Shown one piece after another: positions 52,521 through 63,054 of a stretch of DNA of 64,000 nt (within the stretch, counting starts at the first letter, position 1; every line of letters starts with the position of its first letter). Origin of the DNA: Bradysia coprophila (lineage: Eukaryota > Arthropoda > Insecta > Diptera > Sciaridae). Position numbers and translations under genes: made by a program. The stretch is from NCBI RefSeq assembly GCF_014529535.1, contig NW_023503616.1, forward strand, positions 2,170,001 through 2,234,000, given 5' to 3'. The notes under the pieces were generated by a model. The model had not been told where the DNA came from. It saw nothing but the letters and a program-made list of their open reading frames with translations, and searched no databases.

Positions 52521-54360
52521 CTTGAAAACATTATTCAACCTGCATTAACCTTATTTCTATAGAAGCAGATCGTTAGATTAATCCTTAATTGTGAGTACTC
52601 TGTGAGAGCTAGTACAGACGTAAATGTTGAGGAACGAAAACTGCTACTCCTTTTAGAAACGGCAACAATATCACGATATAATTATTTATTCAAGAATCTA
52701 TTACTTCATTCGTTTTGACATACATTAGCACATTAACCGGATGTCATTGCTTATTTCAGTCGTTTAACCTGAGACAGCTTGTTTCGACAGCAACTGATGT
52801 AAAATTAAAAGGTCGACCGGTGACCTGAAAATCAAAAACCTCACCTGACCTGAAATTTACGTGACCTGATTTAATGTTGACCTGACCTGTCACACAGGTT
52901 CATGCAGTAAATTTGTATGTTCAAAGTTATACGTTAGTTAAAAGTTGTAGCAAAAATTAACAAAACAGGTCAGGTCAACATAAATTCAGGTCAGGTCAGG
53001 TTCAGGACGAATCAGGTTTCAGTGGTTTTCCAGATCAGTTTCAGGTTGACTTTAGATTGTCAGGTTGGAATTTAGAGATACACGCAACTGATGCCGCATT
53101 TGTTACTCGTCGCAATAACCAATAACAAAACAAATTGTAAGTATTTATTCTAACTTCAACTCAAAAACAGGTGTTCAACAACGGGTGCTTTTTCTCATCC
53201 AGATTATTATTTTCAATCAATGGGCACATCAAAGGCGATATTTAATCGCCGAAGTTAGTGGTAGCTGATTTCTAGAATTAAAGTGACACTGTCGATCATT
53301 TTTGGTGGTCAACAAAATCTAAAGTAATACCTCTACACACTGTTGACTTCGAAAGAGCATATCCCACTTACAAATTGAAAGCGCAAAAAATCACTACCTG
53401 AAGAGGCCACATAAACATTTTGAAGAAATTAAAGTCTCATTTGTCATCATTATTTCATCTGAATTTATTTAAATTGGCAATTAAAAAGTTAATTTTTAGT
53501 CTCGTTTCGTTGAAGGATGATTATAACTAAAAGCTGGAAAAGAGCAAAAACATTTGAGCTCAGCATTATCGACAATGCTATGGACATCTGTTCTTTCCAT
53601 CGTCAAGTTATGACAAATGAAATATAAAATATCAACAAAAGTTCCTTTTCCCAAAATGATTGGTTTTTTTTGAATGAGTCACATTGCGACTAACAGCACA
53701 TTGCGTACGTTTTGAAGTGTTCCATTTTTTCCCCTATTATAGTGAAACTAGTCAGACCAATAAGTCAAGATCTTAAGAGAAGATACGAATTGGACTGTTT
53801 TTGGTTAAGGAAAAGATTATACAGAACGAAAAACTATTTAGATGTGTTAGGCAAGGTGGGTAGGTATGTCACATAAATATCCGAATGAGATAAAAACGCC
53901 ATCTTTACCTTTTATTAAAAGGTAGAGATTGCTAAGACAAGTTGGGTCATGTCTTGGCATAACATTTTATGAAACACAAGCAGGACAGTAATTACATGGA
54001 AACTAAGGTGAGCTGGACTCCTTCTGAAATATCTGGATCTGGATATCACCCTGAGAAAATTGCATTTTTAGACGAAAAAAAATCTTTCAGAGCCCACTGA
54101 GACTAATATTTCCTGCTATAAGGTGGATAAATCTTCGGTAATTTTCGCCCAAAATTTTAGCTCACGCGCCAAAGTTGTCATCATCATCAACCTTATTTAC
54201 TACACCGCGCGTCTAAATGATATTATCTCCCCAACTATATCTACCTTGGCGTTAGAACAACGCACTTCAAGCTTTTAATGACAGCTGCCAAAGAGTACTA
54301 TTTTGTATGGAAAAATTGTCCAAATTTTTTTACAGTGCGAAAATTTGTTCCATAGAGTAC
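52521..54360. other. intergenic, no gene recognised
   Basis: Apart from a GAAGTAAYAGATT-type motif (52695-52707, inverse) and the CAGGT-rich block, no gene or RNA was recognised. Composition returns to ordinary AT-rich DNA. Confidence 0.5.
52811..53066. repeat. CAGGT/AGGTCA-rich imperfect palindrome
   Basis: The left half is full of TGACCTG (TGACCTGAAA, TCACCTGACCTG, GTGACCTGAT, TTGACCTGACCTG) and the right half of CAGGTCA (ACAGGTCAGGTCAACATAAA, TTCAGGTCAGGTCAGGTTCA). The halves therefore fold back around about 52925-52960. AGGTCA is also the nuclear-receptor half-site; whether that matters here is unknown. Confidence 0.65.
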
Positions 54361-54545
54361 CACTCATCCAGTCTCACAACGTCTAACAAATCCGAAATGA
54401 GACCACTCATCCAGCCTCGAACATCCTCCATAAATCTTTGAAATGAGACCTCTCATTACTTTCGGATGAATTCCGATGAATTTTTGGATGAAATATCGGT
54501 CTCAAAGGTTCGAAATAACAAGACTCATCCAGTCTCATCTCCATA
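54360..54545. repeat. degenerate repeats of an ACTCATCCAGYCTC/GAGACC motif
   Basis: CACTCATCCAGTCTCA (about 54361), CACTCATCCAGCCTCG (about 54405) and GACTCATCCAGTCTCA (about 54520) alternate with AATGAGACC words. They lie just next to the captured gene fragments, so they could be a mobile-element terminus. Confidence 0.45.
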
Positions 54546-54790
54546 TAAAAATTTCAGTCTCAAAAAGGTCTCACCGACACCTTTTTTTTTACCCGGGTAA
54601 GTTTCCTCAATCACTTTCGGAAGATCGAAGGTTTCTAGATGTCACTCTACAGAATCTACCGTTGCTCCAATTCTCCAAAATTAAGTGACTACTCTGCAGA
54701 CAACGTGTAACGTTTGCATCATTTTATTCGCGTGCTCACGATTTGGAGCATGGAAGACCAAAATTTATCACAAAAACAATTTAAATTTCA

Positions 54791-55227
54791 TTACGGGGCC
54801 AATCTCTCATAGATCCAGTCCTTCTCCCCTTGAAAAACCGATTTATTGTCCACAGCAGTCGTATCGTCAGTTTTCCGGAACTGAATCCGATCATGCAAAC
54901 GATTGCTCTGTCCCTGCCAAAACTCGAATCGATGCGGAACGACCAGATAGCCGCCCCTGCGAATCGATTCAAGACGTTTGTTAGCCGTCAACGATAACGA
55001 AAAGCAAAATCTTTTACCAATTCGGTAACGATACCACACCATCCGGTCCCAATTTTTGCCGAATTTCTGCTTCGATTTGATCCAAGTAGTCTCGACCCGG
55101 AATCGTTTGACTTTGTGGACTAGCCAGAGCACCGATTTGACTGTCTCGTGGCCGTTGATGGAAATACTCTTCCGAATCTGATGTTGGAACTTTTACCGCC
55201 TTGCCTTCGATACGCACTTGGCAATTG
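54791..55227 (-). pseudogene. PNPO C-terminal exons (pyridoxamine 5'-phosphate oxidase), 5'-truncated copy
   Basis: The minus strand carries two PNPO exons with an intact 61-bp intron (54957-55017, GTAAAA...CGCAG). Exon a reads [14 protein letters not shown], then [37 protein letters not shown] and VVSLPNW. Exon b reads [26 protein letters not shown] and ends [11 protein letters not shown] plus stop, the exact family terminus. PNPO makes pyridoxal phosphate with FMN. The frame is open for about 120 residues, but the FMN-binding N-terminal half is missing: at about 55227 the homology switches directly to dihydroorotate dehydrogenase. The conserved NRQVR arginine is Cys here. It has no start codon of its own, so it is a captured fragment unless expressed as part of a chimera. 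Confidence 0.83.
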
Positions 55228-55866
55228 ATTGACTTTTAGGAAGCGACTGATTTTTTCCTTCTGAACTTTTACGAATTGCCTGAATTGCCTCTTCGACCGA
55301 CGCTGTTAAAACCGTATCTGTGAAATCAGAGCCATTAAAAATGGTTTCAAAGAATGTGAAGCTCGGAAGTCTGGATGTATTACCTGTTGATTATTGCTTT
55401 GTCTTCACTTAGACGAAACACCCTCGGTTTTGGGTTTCCATCTTGGGCAAGGGGTAACCGATCCAATTTCAACGAATCCAAATCCGATGTCATTCAGTCC
55501 AACGACCGCTTCGGCATGCTTATCTCATCCAGCAGCTACTCCTAACGGATTGCTCAAGACATGACCGAAGAATTTGACCGACTAAAATAACGTGGAAATT
55601 GGGAGACACATTCGTATGCAGCAAGTGTATTTACAACTCACCAACGAATTAGGATCACTCTGTTTCTATCTGGGGAACAAACGATATTTACACGCGAACA
55701 CAGCCAGTCGGTGGCATGATTGTGGATCGAATAGGTGAATAAATGGCATAAGCAAGTTGTCGTAGAACTTATCGCTGCCCTTGTAGATATTAACGCCGAC
55801 GAAAGCACCGGTCATTATGGCATGATCCAGAATGTTCGGCCAATTTTTTCGCAAACAGAGTTTTAC
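55228..55866 (-). pseudogene. dihydroorotate dehydrogenase N-terminal exons, broken
   Basis: Three minus-strand exon pieces keep typical short introns. Piece 1 (55866-55642) reads GAFVGVNIYKGSDKFYDNLL and LFDPQSCHRLAV, then has an in-frame TAG. Piece 2 (55581-55384) reads VKFFGHVLSNPLGVAAG, then a TGA where Phe is expected before [20 protein letters not shown], then GSVTP. A one-base frameshift follows before [20 protein letters not shown]. Piece 3 (55317 to about 55228) reads RYGFNSVG, a second frameshift, then EEAIQAIRKSSEGK. Introns 55582-55641 and 55318-55383 have GT-AG borders. DHODH is the mitochondrial enzyme of pyrimidine synthesis. The barrel domain with the catalytic Ser is missing. 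Two stops and two frameshifts make this a pseudogene. Confidence 0.87.
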
Positions 55867-56522
55867 CTGGAGGTCGAGAGTACGTGAGTCACGGTAAGTG
55901 AAATTATTTGCTGGAAAAATGAATGTTTATGTTGTTCGTGGCTGCACCGGTCGAGTACCATTTTTTCTGTCAGTACACGATTCTCCATAAACTGTTTCGA
56001 CAGCTATACCCCGAGATCACTTACACTTAATTGGTCAAAGAACTCTCTGCTTAAACACTGTATAAGGTGTGAAGTTAACACAGGGAGGTGCGGGAATCGT
56101 GGTTTTACAGAAAATGAAAAGCATTTCTCTAAAACAATATATAATTGAGATAAAAAATGTCTTGCAGATTGTTCACATGTTTCAAAACATGGTTCCTATT
56201 CGAACGAAAACATAACACCACTGCACTCACGAAACATTTATTCAAAAATGATCACATCAACGTTGATTTTTTAATACAAATCCTAGAAGTTGAAATCATG
56301 TGTGCATTGACTTTTCATACACACGAAATTATTCTGTGAGATCTTTCATTGTAAGTTGCCAACATTGCTTCGAAACAAAACAAAACAAATCAAAACAAAA
56401 CAAATCAAAACAAAACATGTTTCGGCCACTTTGGCAACAAATTACAAGATCTGTTTTAAGGATTAATATTTGGATTTCGTTAATTATTCTTTTATGGTAG
56501 CTTAATTATGATTGGACTTATG

Positions 56523-56730
56523 TATAGTTTCCACTCAAAAAGAGCACTCCGTTTAGCCTCCGTTTACATGACAGTTGTAAAATAGAACAAAAGAACTGTC
56601 ACGCAAACGGAGTGGAAATTGAATTTATTTCAATTTTTTACTCCGTTTACGTGACAGTTCCTTTGTTCTATTTTACAACTGTCATGTAAACGGAGGCTAA
56701 ACGGAGTGCCGTTTTTGAGTGGAAACTATA
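56523..56730. mobile_element. palindromic MITE, 208 bp, nested
   Basis: TATAGTTTCCACTCAAAAAG at the left end pairs with TTTTTGAGTGGAAACTATA at the right. The arms continue through CACTCCGTTTAGCCTCCGTT, TACATGACAGTTGTAAAATA and their inverses, with about 90 bp per arm nearly perfect. It sits in the loop of the 1.3-kb foldback. Confidence 0.85.
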
Positions 56731-56732
56731 CT

Positions 56733-56900
56733 TTAGAGGTAAACAAAGTGAAACATAAAAATATTGTAAGTATTAGGTCGCGAAACAGCTCAAATTAAAT
56801 TTGTTTTCCGTAGATTTCCCACGGAAAAACAATTTGTTTTTAGCTGTTTCGAAGCAATTTAAATTAAAAAATTTAAAATTTTACTTTGTTTACCTCTAAG
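56733..56900. mobile_element. second palindromic MITE, about 168 bp, nested
   Basis: AGAGGTAAACAAAGT (56735) is inverted as ACTTTGTTTACCTCT near 56884-56898. Inside, CGAAACAGCTCAAATTAAAT pairs loosely with AGCTGTTTCGAAGCAATTTA, and TTCCGTAGATTTCCCACGGAA forms the centre. It directly abuts the preceding MITE. Confidence 0.75.
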
Positions 56901-57722
56901 TTCAATCTCAATGATGCTACCTGGAAAGAGTGATAATCGAAATCCATGTATTAATCTTTAAAACAGATCTTGTAATTTGTTGCCAAGTGGCCGAAACATG
57001 ATCTGTTTTGTTTTGTTTTGATTTGTTTCGTTTTGATTTGTTTTGTTTTATTTTGATTTGTTTCGTTTTGTTTCATTTTTTGAAACAAGCATGGTTTACA
57101 AAAAAGTCATAGAACAATTCCATGTAATGTTTGCACAGTGTACTCTTGCGAACTTAAATGAAAATAAATCAATGTGATTATTTTTGAATGAATAATTGGT
57201 ATGGTAAGTGCAATATAGTGTACGTTTTTGATTCAAATAGAAATTCTTTTTCGAAAAGATTAATCGAATTGCGAAGACTTTTTTATCTCAAATTATTTTG
57301 TTACACAGAAATGCGTTTCATTTCGCTATCAAACCATGATTACCGCACCTCCCAGAGAGCTGTCACAATTTTTTGATGTACTCTTCATTCTGTGATATTT
57401 TTTTACAAACGCAACTGTTTTGGAAATATTATTTATATGAGTATTTAAGAAAGTGCAATTAATGCAATTCTTGTCCTTTCAATCGAATTGATGCATTAGT
57501 GAGATGAGCCTTTACGAAGCTTTACTTTCAGTTTGACCAAAAACCGTTACTATATGGAAGGAAATTCACCGAAGTGAGACATCAATTGCACTGGAAGTGC
57601 TGTGAATTTGACGTAGTGACCTAGTCTGTGATATACTGGCCACAATAAAGGTAAATTTTTTTGAAAATCTTCAAATGATCTAGCCTTATACGTTTCGTAT
57701 ATTTCAGTGTACAATTGTGGTC

Positions 57723-58671
57723 ATGGAAATGATGAAAGTTTACGTTTGTCGCCGATGTGGAAAAGAGTTCAGAAGAAAGTGGGACGTAGAACGTCATGAA
57801 AGATCTGTAAGAAGTTGCATTCGGGAAATCATTGTGTGTAAACTGTGTGGAAAACAATTCAACCACACCGGAAACAAAAATCAGCACGAAATCGTTTGCT
57901 TGAAAAAACGAGAAAACCGTAAAATAATTATATTGTCAAACATCGAGATCCGGCCACCTGATTCCACTGCAATTGAACTTCCTCCGATTCCAATGCAAGG
58001 AATTGCTAATGACGATCAAATGGATGTAACTACAAGTGATACCGTACCAAATTTCGTCGATCCAATACATGAGACTGAACTACTGCCGATAACAAGAACT
58101 GATTCCACTGCAATTGAACTTCCTCCGATTATAATGCAAGGAATTGCTAATGACGATCAAATGGATGTAACTACAAGTGATACCGTACCAAATTTCGTCG
58201 ATCCAATACATGAACTACTGCCGATGGGAAGAACAAATCAAATTGGAAATCGTCCACTTCATCGGAAGAAGTCTGCAGGATCAAATATTGCGAAAAAGAA
58301 ATTCACTTACAACGACAAGCACAAAAAATGGCAGTGCAACGATTGTGGCGGTTGTTTGTCGAGAGCTACGGGTCGTCACAAATGTCAATTTGATAAGACT
58401 CATTATTGTGGTTACTGCACACAACATATTCGAACAAAAGACGAACTTTTACACCACATGAAATATGTTTGTCCCGGACGATTTCAAGAGCATCAACTTT
58501 ACAACAAAAGACTGCACTGCTTCGAGTGTCCCTACTGCGGATCGTTTTTGCGTCACTATTGTCTTTACGGTAAAAAGATTGTTTTGTAACGAATGCGGGC
58601 GAACTTTAACGAAATTGAAAACACATTTCAAAAATGATTGTCTAACGTTGCATCCACGTTTTGTGTGCTAA
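57723..58671 (+). CDS. zinc-finger protein (CCHC/C2H2-like fingers) with tandem internal duplication and probable frame break
   Basis: ATG 57723 opens a 288-residue frame to TAA at 58587-58589. Two N-terminal fingers have the spacing C-x2-C-x12-H-x4-6-C (VCRRCGKEFRRKWDVERH; VCKLCGKQFNHTGNKNQHE). An acidic/Ser-Thr linker is duplicated in tandem (57960-58235). A Lys-rich patch (HRKKSAGSNIAKKKF) and further CxxC fingers follow (CNDCGGCLS, YCGYCTQHI, CPYCGSFLRHY). At the A5 run near 58573 the frame ends in KIVL-stop, yet the +2 frame continues immediately with a good finger (LFCNECGRTLTKLKTHFKND) to 58671. One base too many in that run would explain it: a real mutation, an assembly error, or a pseudogene. 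Likely nuclear and nucleic-acid binding; targets unknown. Confidence 0.65.
57960..58235 (+). repeat. in-frame tandem duplication, 141 + 135 bp
   Basis: Copy 1 is 57960-58100 and copy 2 is 58101-58235. Each encodes DSTAIELPPI...MQGIANDDQMDV...TTSDTVPNFVDPIHE. They differ by a six-base deletion (ETE to E) and a few substitutions (P to I), so the duplication is recent. Confidence 0.9.
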
Positions 58672-59448
58672 TTTTTTTTTTAAGGCCAGGGTATGGTCCG
58701 ATATATCGCACATATGTCAGGACGCATAACCTGACCTCAGGTGCGTTGGTTAGAATCTGACTTTTCGATTTTCAATTGTCAATTTAAAATCTAAGAATTC
58801 TTTGAGTTCGTGAGATGCGCGAAAAAAAACACTGACTTAAAAAGACAAAGAAAAATATCGTCAATGTAACTAAAAGTTGTGTTTTCATCTAAAATTACTT
58901 CCCCTTAACAATTCCCAATCTAAAATATGAAAGATTGTTGCACTTATTATGACTATTTAACAACAGGTGGCGTTTGAAATATTTACTTTGACAGAAAAAT
59001 CTCTCAAATGTTTGTTGATGTCAAAATTTAGTAGAAAATATTATTCAAACCATTCGACTTCACCTATTTAATTTGATTATATTATCACAACAGCACACGG
59101 TAATCTGAAATAAATCAAAGAAGGGCACAATACAGTTCAATGTGACATTCTTAAGATCTGATTCATTTAATGGGGCTGTTTATGCATTTCCATCTAAGTA
59201 CTTCAAGATCGTAGCATATTGTCTGGATCAAAACAATGATAATTGAGATGTATATCAATTGCTTTAAGTGCTAAATAAGTAGAAAACTATTTCTTTTAAA
59301 TACATTCTTTAACGACTACACGTCGTATAGCCAAGGCCCAAGGGAATTGCAAATTTCCACAAAGTTTCATCCAAAAATAACATTTGTTGCAAACAAACCA
59401 TACAAGTTCCGTGTATCGCCATAGAAAAACCTATTAAAGAATTCAAAT
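58672..59448. other. intergenic, nothing recognised
   Basis: AT-rich spacer between the two zinc-finger genes; it must contain the promoter and 5' UTR of the ZAD gene, but no diagnostic element was seen. Confidence 0.5.
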
Positions 59449-59640
59449 ATGGATTGTTTGGATTTAAGTAAAGTAAAATGTCGCATTTGCATCACTGGCG
59501 ATGAGCTCAGCGGCAGATTGTCCAATTTATTTACAAAAACCATTAACGAAAGTGCATCAGAGGCAACTAAATTAATTGATGACGACTACGTATTGGGTAT
59601 GTCGTTTAGCGAAGCTTTGATGTCATTTACTTGCATACAG
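59449..59640 (+). CDS. ZAD zinc-finger gene, exon 1
   Basis: Residues 1-64, the first half of the ZAD with CRIC. Donor CAG|GTTTGT, phase 0. Confidence 0.88.
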
Positions 59641-61020
59641 GTTTGTTTATTATCGACGTATTGTTTGTACTTTCAATATTTAACATTCGTCTTCGAATTT
59701 AGTTACAACAGAATTATGGCTTGCCCGAAACAATTTGCCGGAAATGTGAATTCCAATTGATCGATGCGCTTAGCTTCATTCACCGTACCAAAGATACTCA
59801 ACAGATTTTGAATTCGTGTGCTCGTATCAGTGAAAATACCAAAGTGGAAACCGAGGAACTTGATTTGAGTGAAGACTCAACATATTTGATTGAAGTGTTA
59901 AATGATGAAGAAGAAGCTCTGGTGCAAGAGGAATATAGTGAAAACGTATCTGAATCGAAGAATGACAAAGAGAGTTACTGTGACACTGAAGATGCGGTTT
60001 CTTTTTTGAAAAATGTTAAACGAGACGATGTGGTTTCTGATAAAACCAAAACGTTCAAAATGGTTAGGAAGAACCATTCGTGCAACTACTGCAAGAAGAG
60101 ATTTTTGAGAAAATCAAATTTAGTCGACCATTTGAGACTTCATGCTAATGTAACTTTCTTCAGTTCAACTAAATCACCAGTTCGGCTCTTAAATAATGTT
60201 AAAATGTTGCAGGTTCGTCCATTTGAATGTACTTATTGCAAGAAGTCGTTTGTGCAGTCTGGCAACCTAAAATCGCATCTGCGTACTCACACAAAAGAGG
60301 TAACTTTTTTCATAAATTTCTTTCAATTTGAGATTTTTGCTTCGCTAACTGTTTACACTGTCAATAAGATGATGAAAATGCAGATTAAATACCTGGTTTA
60401 TTTGCATTTTTGATTAAAATTTACGGTTCGTTTGTTTGTGTTCTCACAAAATTGTTTCCGTTCCATTTGACTCACAACATTCCAAAATAAAGACCGGCTT
60501 TTAAAGGTTGAACTCATGGCATGATAAAATATTCACCAAGCTTACTTTACAACTTCTAATTTATAATATACCACCAATTATCACGGTCACCTAACGAAAG
60601 TAAATTTATTTTTTCAGCGTCCGTTTCAATGCTTGTTATGTCCTAAGAGTTACAGCCAATCCAGTGCATTAAAGGTGCACTACCGCACCCATACGAATGA
60701 GGTAATGATGTCCGTAAGATAACTGTTTTGCCTAATTAAAAATAAAAATTTATTTCCATTTCCAGCGAAACTATGGATGTGATGTCTGTTCGAAGAATTT
60801 TACAAATGCCAGTGACTTAACGAAACATAAACGAATTCATGATCCGGACTCCAAAATTGCCTGTGAATATTGCGACAAAAAATTTGCGCAGAGAGTTAAC
60901 TACCGGAATCACTTACGCAGTAATCATGCGATACACAACGTACCAGCTAAGACGTCGAAGACAACATCGCCTACAAGATCTTCTATCAAAAGCGAACCAC
61001 TTCTTGCTGTCAAAAAGTAA
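59449..61020 (+). CDS. ZAD-C2H2 zinc-finger transcription factor, five exons
   Basis: Exons 59449-59640, 59703-60149, 60213-60299, 60618-60701 and 60766-61020; all introns are phase 0 with GT-AG borders; 354 residues. ZAD: CRIC at residues 11-14, LFTKT, and CRKC at 76-79, giving the four zinc-binding cysteines of this dimerisation domain, about residues 9-95. An acidic linker ([20 protein letters not shown]) follows. Five C2H2 fingers: about 189-211 ([19 protein letters not shown]), 217-239 ([19 protein letters not shown]), 245-267, 273-295 and 301-324. Removing the 63-bp intron after finger 1, which is itself open in frame, restores the seven-residue linker expected between fingers. The protein is a nuclear DNA-binding factor of the insect ZAD class; targets unknown. 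AATAAA at 61099-61104 is the likely poly(A) signal. Confidence 0.9.
59703..60149 (+). CDS. ZAD zinc-finger gene, exon 2
   Basis: Residues 65-213: second half of the ZAD ([13 protein letters not shown]), acidic linker and finger 1. Acceptor TTTAG|TTA, donor AAT|GTAACT. Confidence 0.88.
60213..60299 (+). CDS. ZAD zinc-finger gene, exon 3
   Basis: Residues 214-242, finger 2. Acceptor TTGCAG|GTT, donor GAG|GTAACT. Confidence 0.87.
60618..60701 (+). CDS. ZAD zinc-finger gene, exon 4
   Basis: Residues 243-270, finger 3 ([19 protein letters not shown]). Acceptor TTTTCAG|CGT, donor GAG|GTAATG. Confidence 0.87.
60766..61020 (+). CDS. ZAD zinc-finger gene, exon 5
   Basis: Residues 271-354, fingers 4 and 5 and a basic Ser/Thr-rich tail ending at TAA 61018-61020. 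Acceptor TTTCCAG|CGA. Confidence 0.88.
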   Translation, partial: RNYGCDVCSKNFTNASDLTKHKRIHDPDSKIACEYCDKKFAQRVNYRNHLRSNHAIHNVPAKTSKTTSPTRSSIKSEPLLAVKK

Positions 61021-61098
61021 TTACTTATTGTTATGCCATAAAGATGTAAATTAGTGAGAAAGCCGAGATGTTTTTGGCTTTGAACTCATTTCCATTAA

Positions 61099-61104
61099 AA
61101 TAAA
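61099..61104 (+). terminator. poly(A) signal AATAAA of the ZAD gene
   Basis: AATAAA 79 bases after the stop codon, followed by an A-run at about 61121-61131. Confidence 0.55.
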
Positions 61105-61129
61105 TTTTGGATTAAATATTAAAAAAAAA

Positions 61130-62674
61130 AAAGTTGGTTTGTGTTGTAGCCGAGGTTGTAGCTTCTCAGCGAATTTCCGAATCTCCGATAGTCCTAATGG
61201 TTTTCTTTGTTACCTCTTCAAGGCCCTCGTAACATAAAGTATCATGTAGTGTGCACTAAAAGTTGAGATCTGCTAATAGGATGGGTAAATGTAACCTGGG
61301 CTAAACACTAGATTCCTGTCCATGTATACTTTTTTCAATCTGGATGGGCCACTGCAGATGCAGGTCATGCTGTATGCTGATTTTTGCATATGATTTATAG
61401 TCAACCTCGGCTTCGCCTCAGATTAACAGTTTCAGCATATAGCATTCCGATATGTAAAAAACTATGCTTAATTCGATCTAAGTTCGTATAAGGAGAAAAC
61501 TATGAATCTGGAAATACACGAGTAATTCTACGTTGATGGGATCGACAATTATGCTGAATTTTTCATTAAATTTTCACAGTAGCAACCGATTTTACTGATC
61601 CTTCTAGTAGATTCAATTTCTGGGAGTTACAGATCTTTGAAGAAAAATCGTAATTATTAAAGAACAAGTAAAGATGACGGTGAATGAAAACAAAACTTAA
61701 TTTAAGGTAAGTAGTACTTGTGTCATGACGATGATTATCTTCAACTCATTTTAATTTGTCGGATATCATTTATAAATTCTGTTAAATTTCAAGAATAATA
61801 ATTTTTCAAATATTAAGACGGGACTCGAAAACTTGGGAGTAATAGTCACTATGTTTGACGTGATTGTAATGAAGCATGTCGTCATAAATGTTTGTAGGAA
61901 CGATAAATCATCTGTTATCGACAACGACGACAAAAATAAGCGTTGAGCTGCAAAATACACTTTCAAATTAATAAAGTAAAAGATTCTGTACCAAACACCA
62001 GAAAATACTTTGAACAACAGAAGTAAAAGACTTAATTATTAAAATACAAAACTCTTGCCCATTGCAAAAGATTATGAGCAAATAAACCATCGTCATAATG
62101 AGCCCATGAATATCATAATCTATGTTGCATGTGCGACCTACAATATTATACTCAACTAACATGTATAATAATGAATGAACCAGAACCTATTTGATGAATA
62201 TCAAATCATTAAAAGTCATGTGCATACTAAATCACAGACTCCAGAGGTAAACACTTCAATAAATTTGCTAGTGAAACTTTCGGAAAATAATGAAATTCAT
62301 TAAAGTTTTTTCATTTTCATTCATTCATCAATGGCATTGTGAATATTTGTCAAACTTATTAAATAACAAAGGTAGTTCGCTGATAAACGGAAAATAGTTG
62401 CTTTTGTGATAGATAAAACTGATAAAATAAAAGTTTGTTATTTAGCTACAAGTATAACGCACCCTTTGGTATAACCCAGACCCGCGCTTGCGTTAAAACT
62501 GACATTTCCACACACATTGTGAAAGGTGTCATTGAAACCAGAAGTGATTCATACAGGTTGCATTAACATACCTGGCTACCATATGATTATGGAAAGACAT
62601 TGAACATTTCAATTTAGATAAAAGAATTTAGTGATAACCTACAGAAAACAATATTGATTTCATTCCAAGGAATA
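61130..62674. other. intergenic, no gene recognised
   Basis: Contains one diverged end of the 38.9-kb MITE family (61529-61556) and a pair of GAAGTAAYAGATT-type motifs (61973, 62020). Nothing else recognised. Confidence 0.5.
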
Positions 62675-62864
62675 ATGAATAGTTTTGGATATCTATTTGT
62701 GCTGCTTTATCTTTTGTTTCAATTTGAATTTAACGTTGCATCAGACCAATTAAATGATTCAAGCTGTACACTATGCCATCTGACAATATTTAATGGCATT
62801 GTATCAGGTACAGCGGGATTTTCTAAAAATGATTTTGCGACGGCTAAGGAAGCTAACAATGACG
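62675..62864 (+). CDS. first coding exon of a secreted protein, incomplete
   Basis: ATG 62675 gives MNSFGYLFVLLYLLFQFEF, a strong signal peptide with likely cleavage after NVAS (residue 23). The mature start contains a CTLC motif and a Gly/Ser/Asn-rich stretch (FNGIVSGTAGFSKNDFATAK). The frame reaches a good donor, GACG|GTAAGT, in phase 1. No following exon is evident in the last 1.1 kb, which is largely occupied by two foldback elements, so the rest probably lies beyond the window. Function not recognised. An earlier in-frame ATT/ATA stretch offers no better start. Confidence 0.55.
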
Positions 62865-62960
62865 GTAAGTTCATAGTGTTAAATTACATGTTGCACATGT
62901 ACCCTGTTATGGTGCCAATTTCTCGAAATAGTCTGCGAAAAACAGTTATTTTCCAAACGT

Positions 62961-63054
62961 ATGCTGAAAGGATTTTTTTTAGCGAATCAGAGGTTTCCAG
63001 CACGAGTCGGCGGCTATTTCTGGAACCTAATTCGCTAAAAAAGCCTTTCAGCAT
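62961..63054. mobile_element. small foldback MITE, about 94 bp
   Basis: ATGCTGAAAGGATTTTTTTT...AGCGAATCAGAGGTTTCCA is inverted as TGGAACCTAATTCGCTAAAA...AAGCCTTTCAGCAT, with a loop rich in CpG (CACGAGTCGGCGGC). Confidence 0.75.

Larger units (their letters stand above)
56074..57358. mobile_element. 1.3-kb foldback element with about 440-bp arms
   Basis: The outer ends CAGGGAGGTGCGGGAATCGT (about 56079) and ACCGCACCTCCCAGAGAG (about 57341) are inverted relatives. Inward, the arms share GCATTTCTCTAAAACAA-type, ATTCAAAAATGATCACATCA-type, (AAACAAAACAAATC)n and ATGTTTCGGCCACTTTGGCA / TGCCAAGTGGCCGAAACAT blocks, then ATTACAAGATCTGTTTTAAG. The arms run about 56074-56515 and 56903-57358. The middle is occupied by two separate palindromic elements. 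No transposase was seen; the open frames in the arms are repeat-derived. Confidence 0.75.

Noticed and set aside
54685..54984. 99-codon plus-strand frame
   Set aside because: Antisense of the PNPO terminal exon.
60150..60212. coding read-through between fingers 1 and 2 of the ZAD gene
   Set aside because: The 63 bp are open in frame, but they have GT...CAG borders, and removing them gives the standard seven-residue finger linker.
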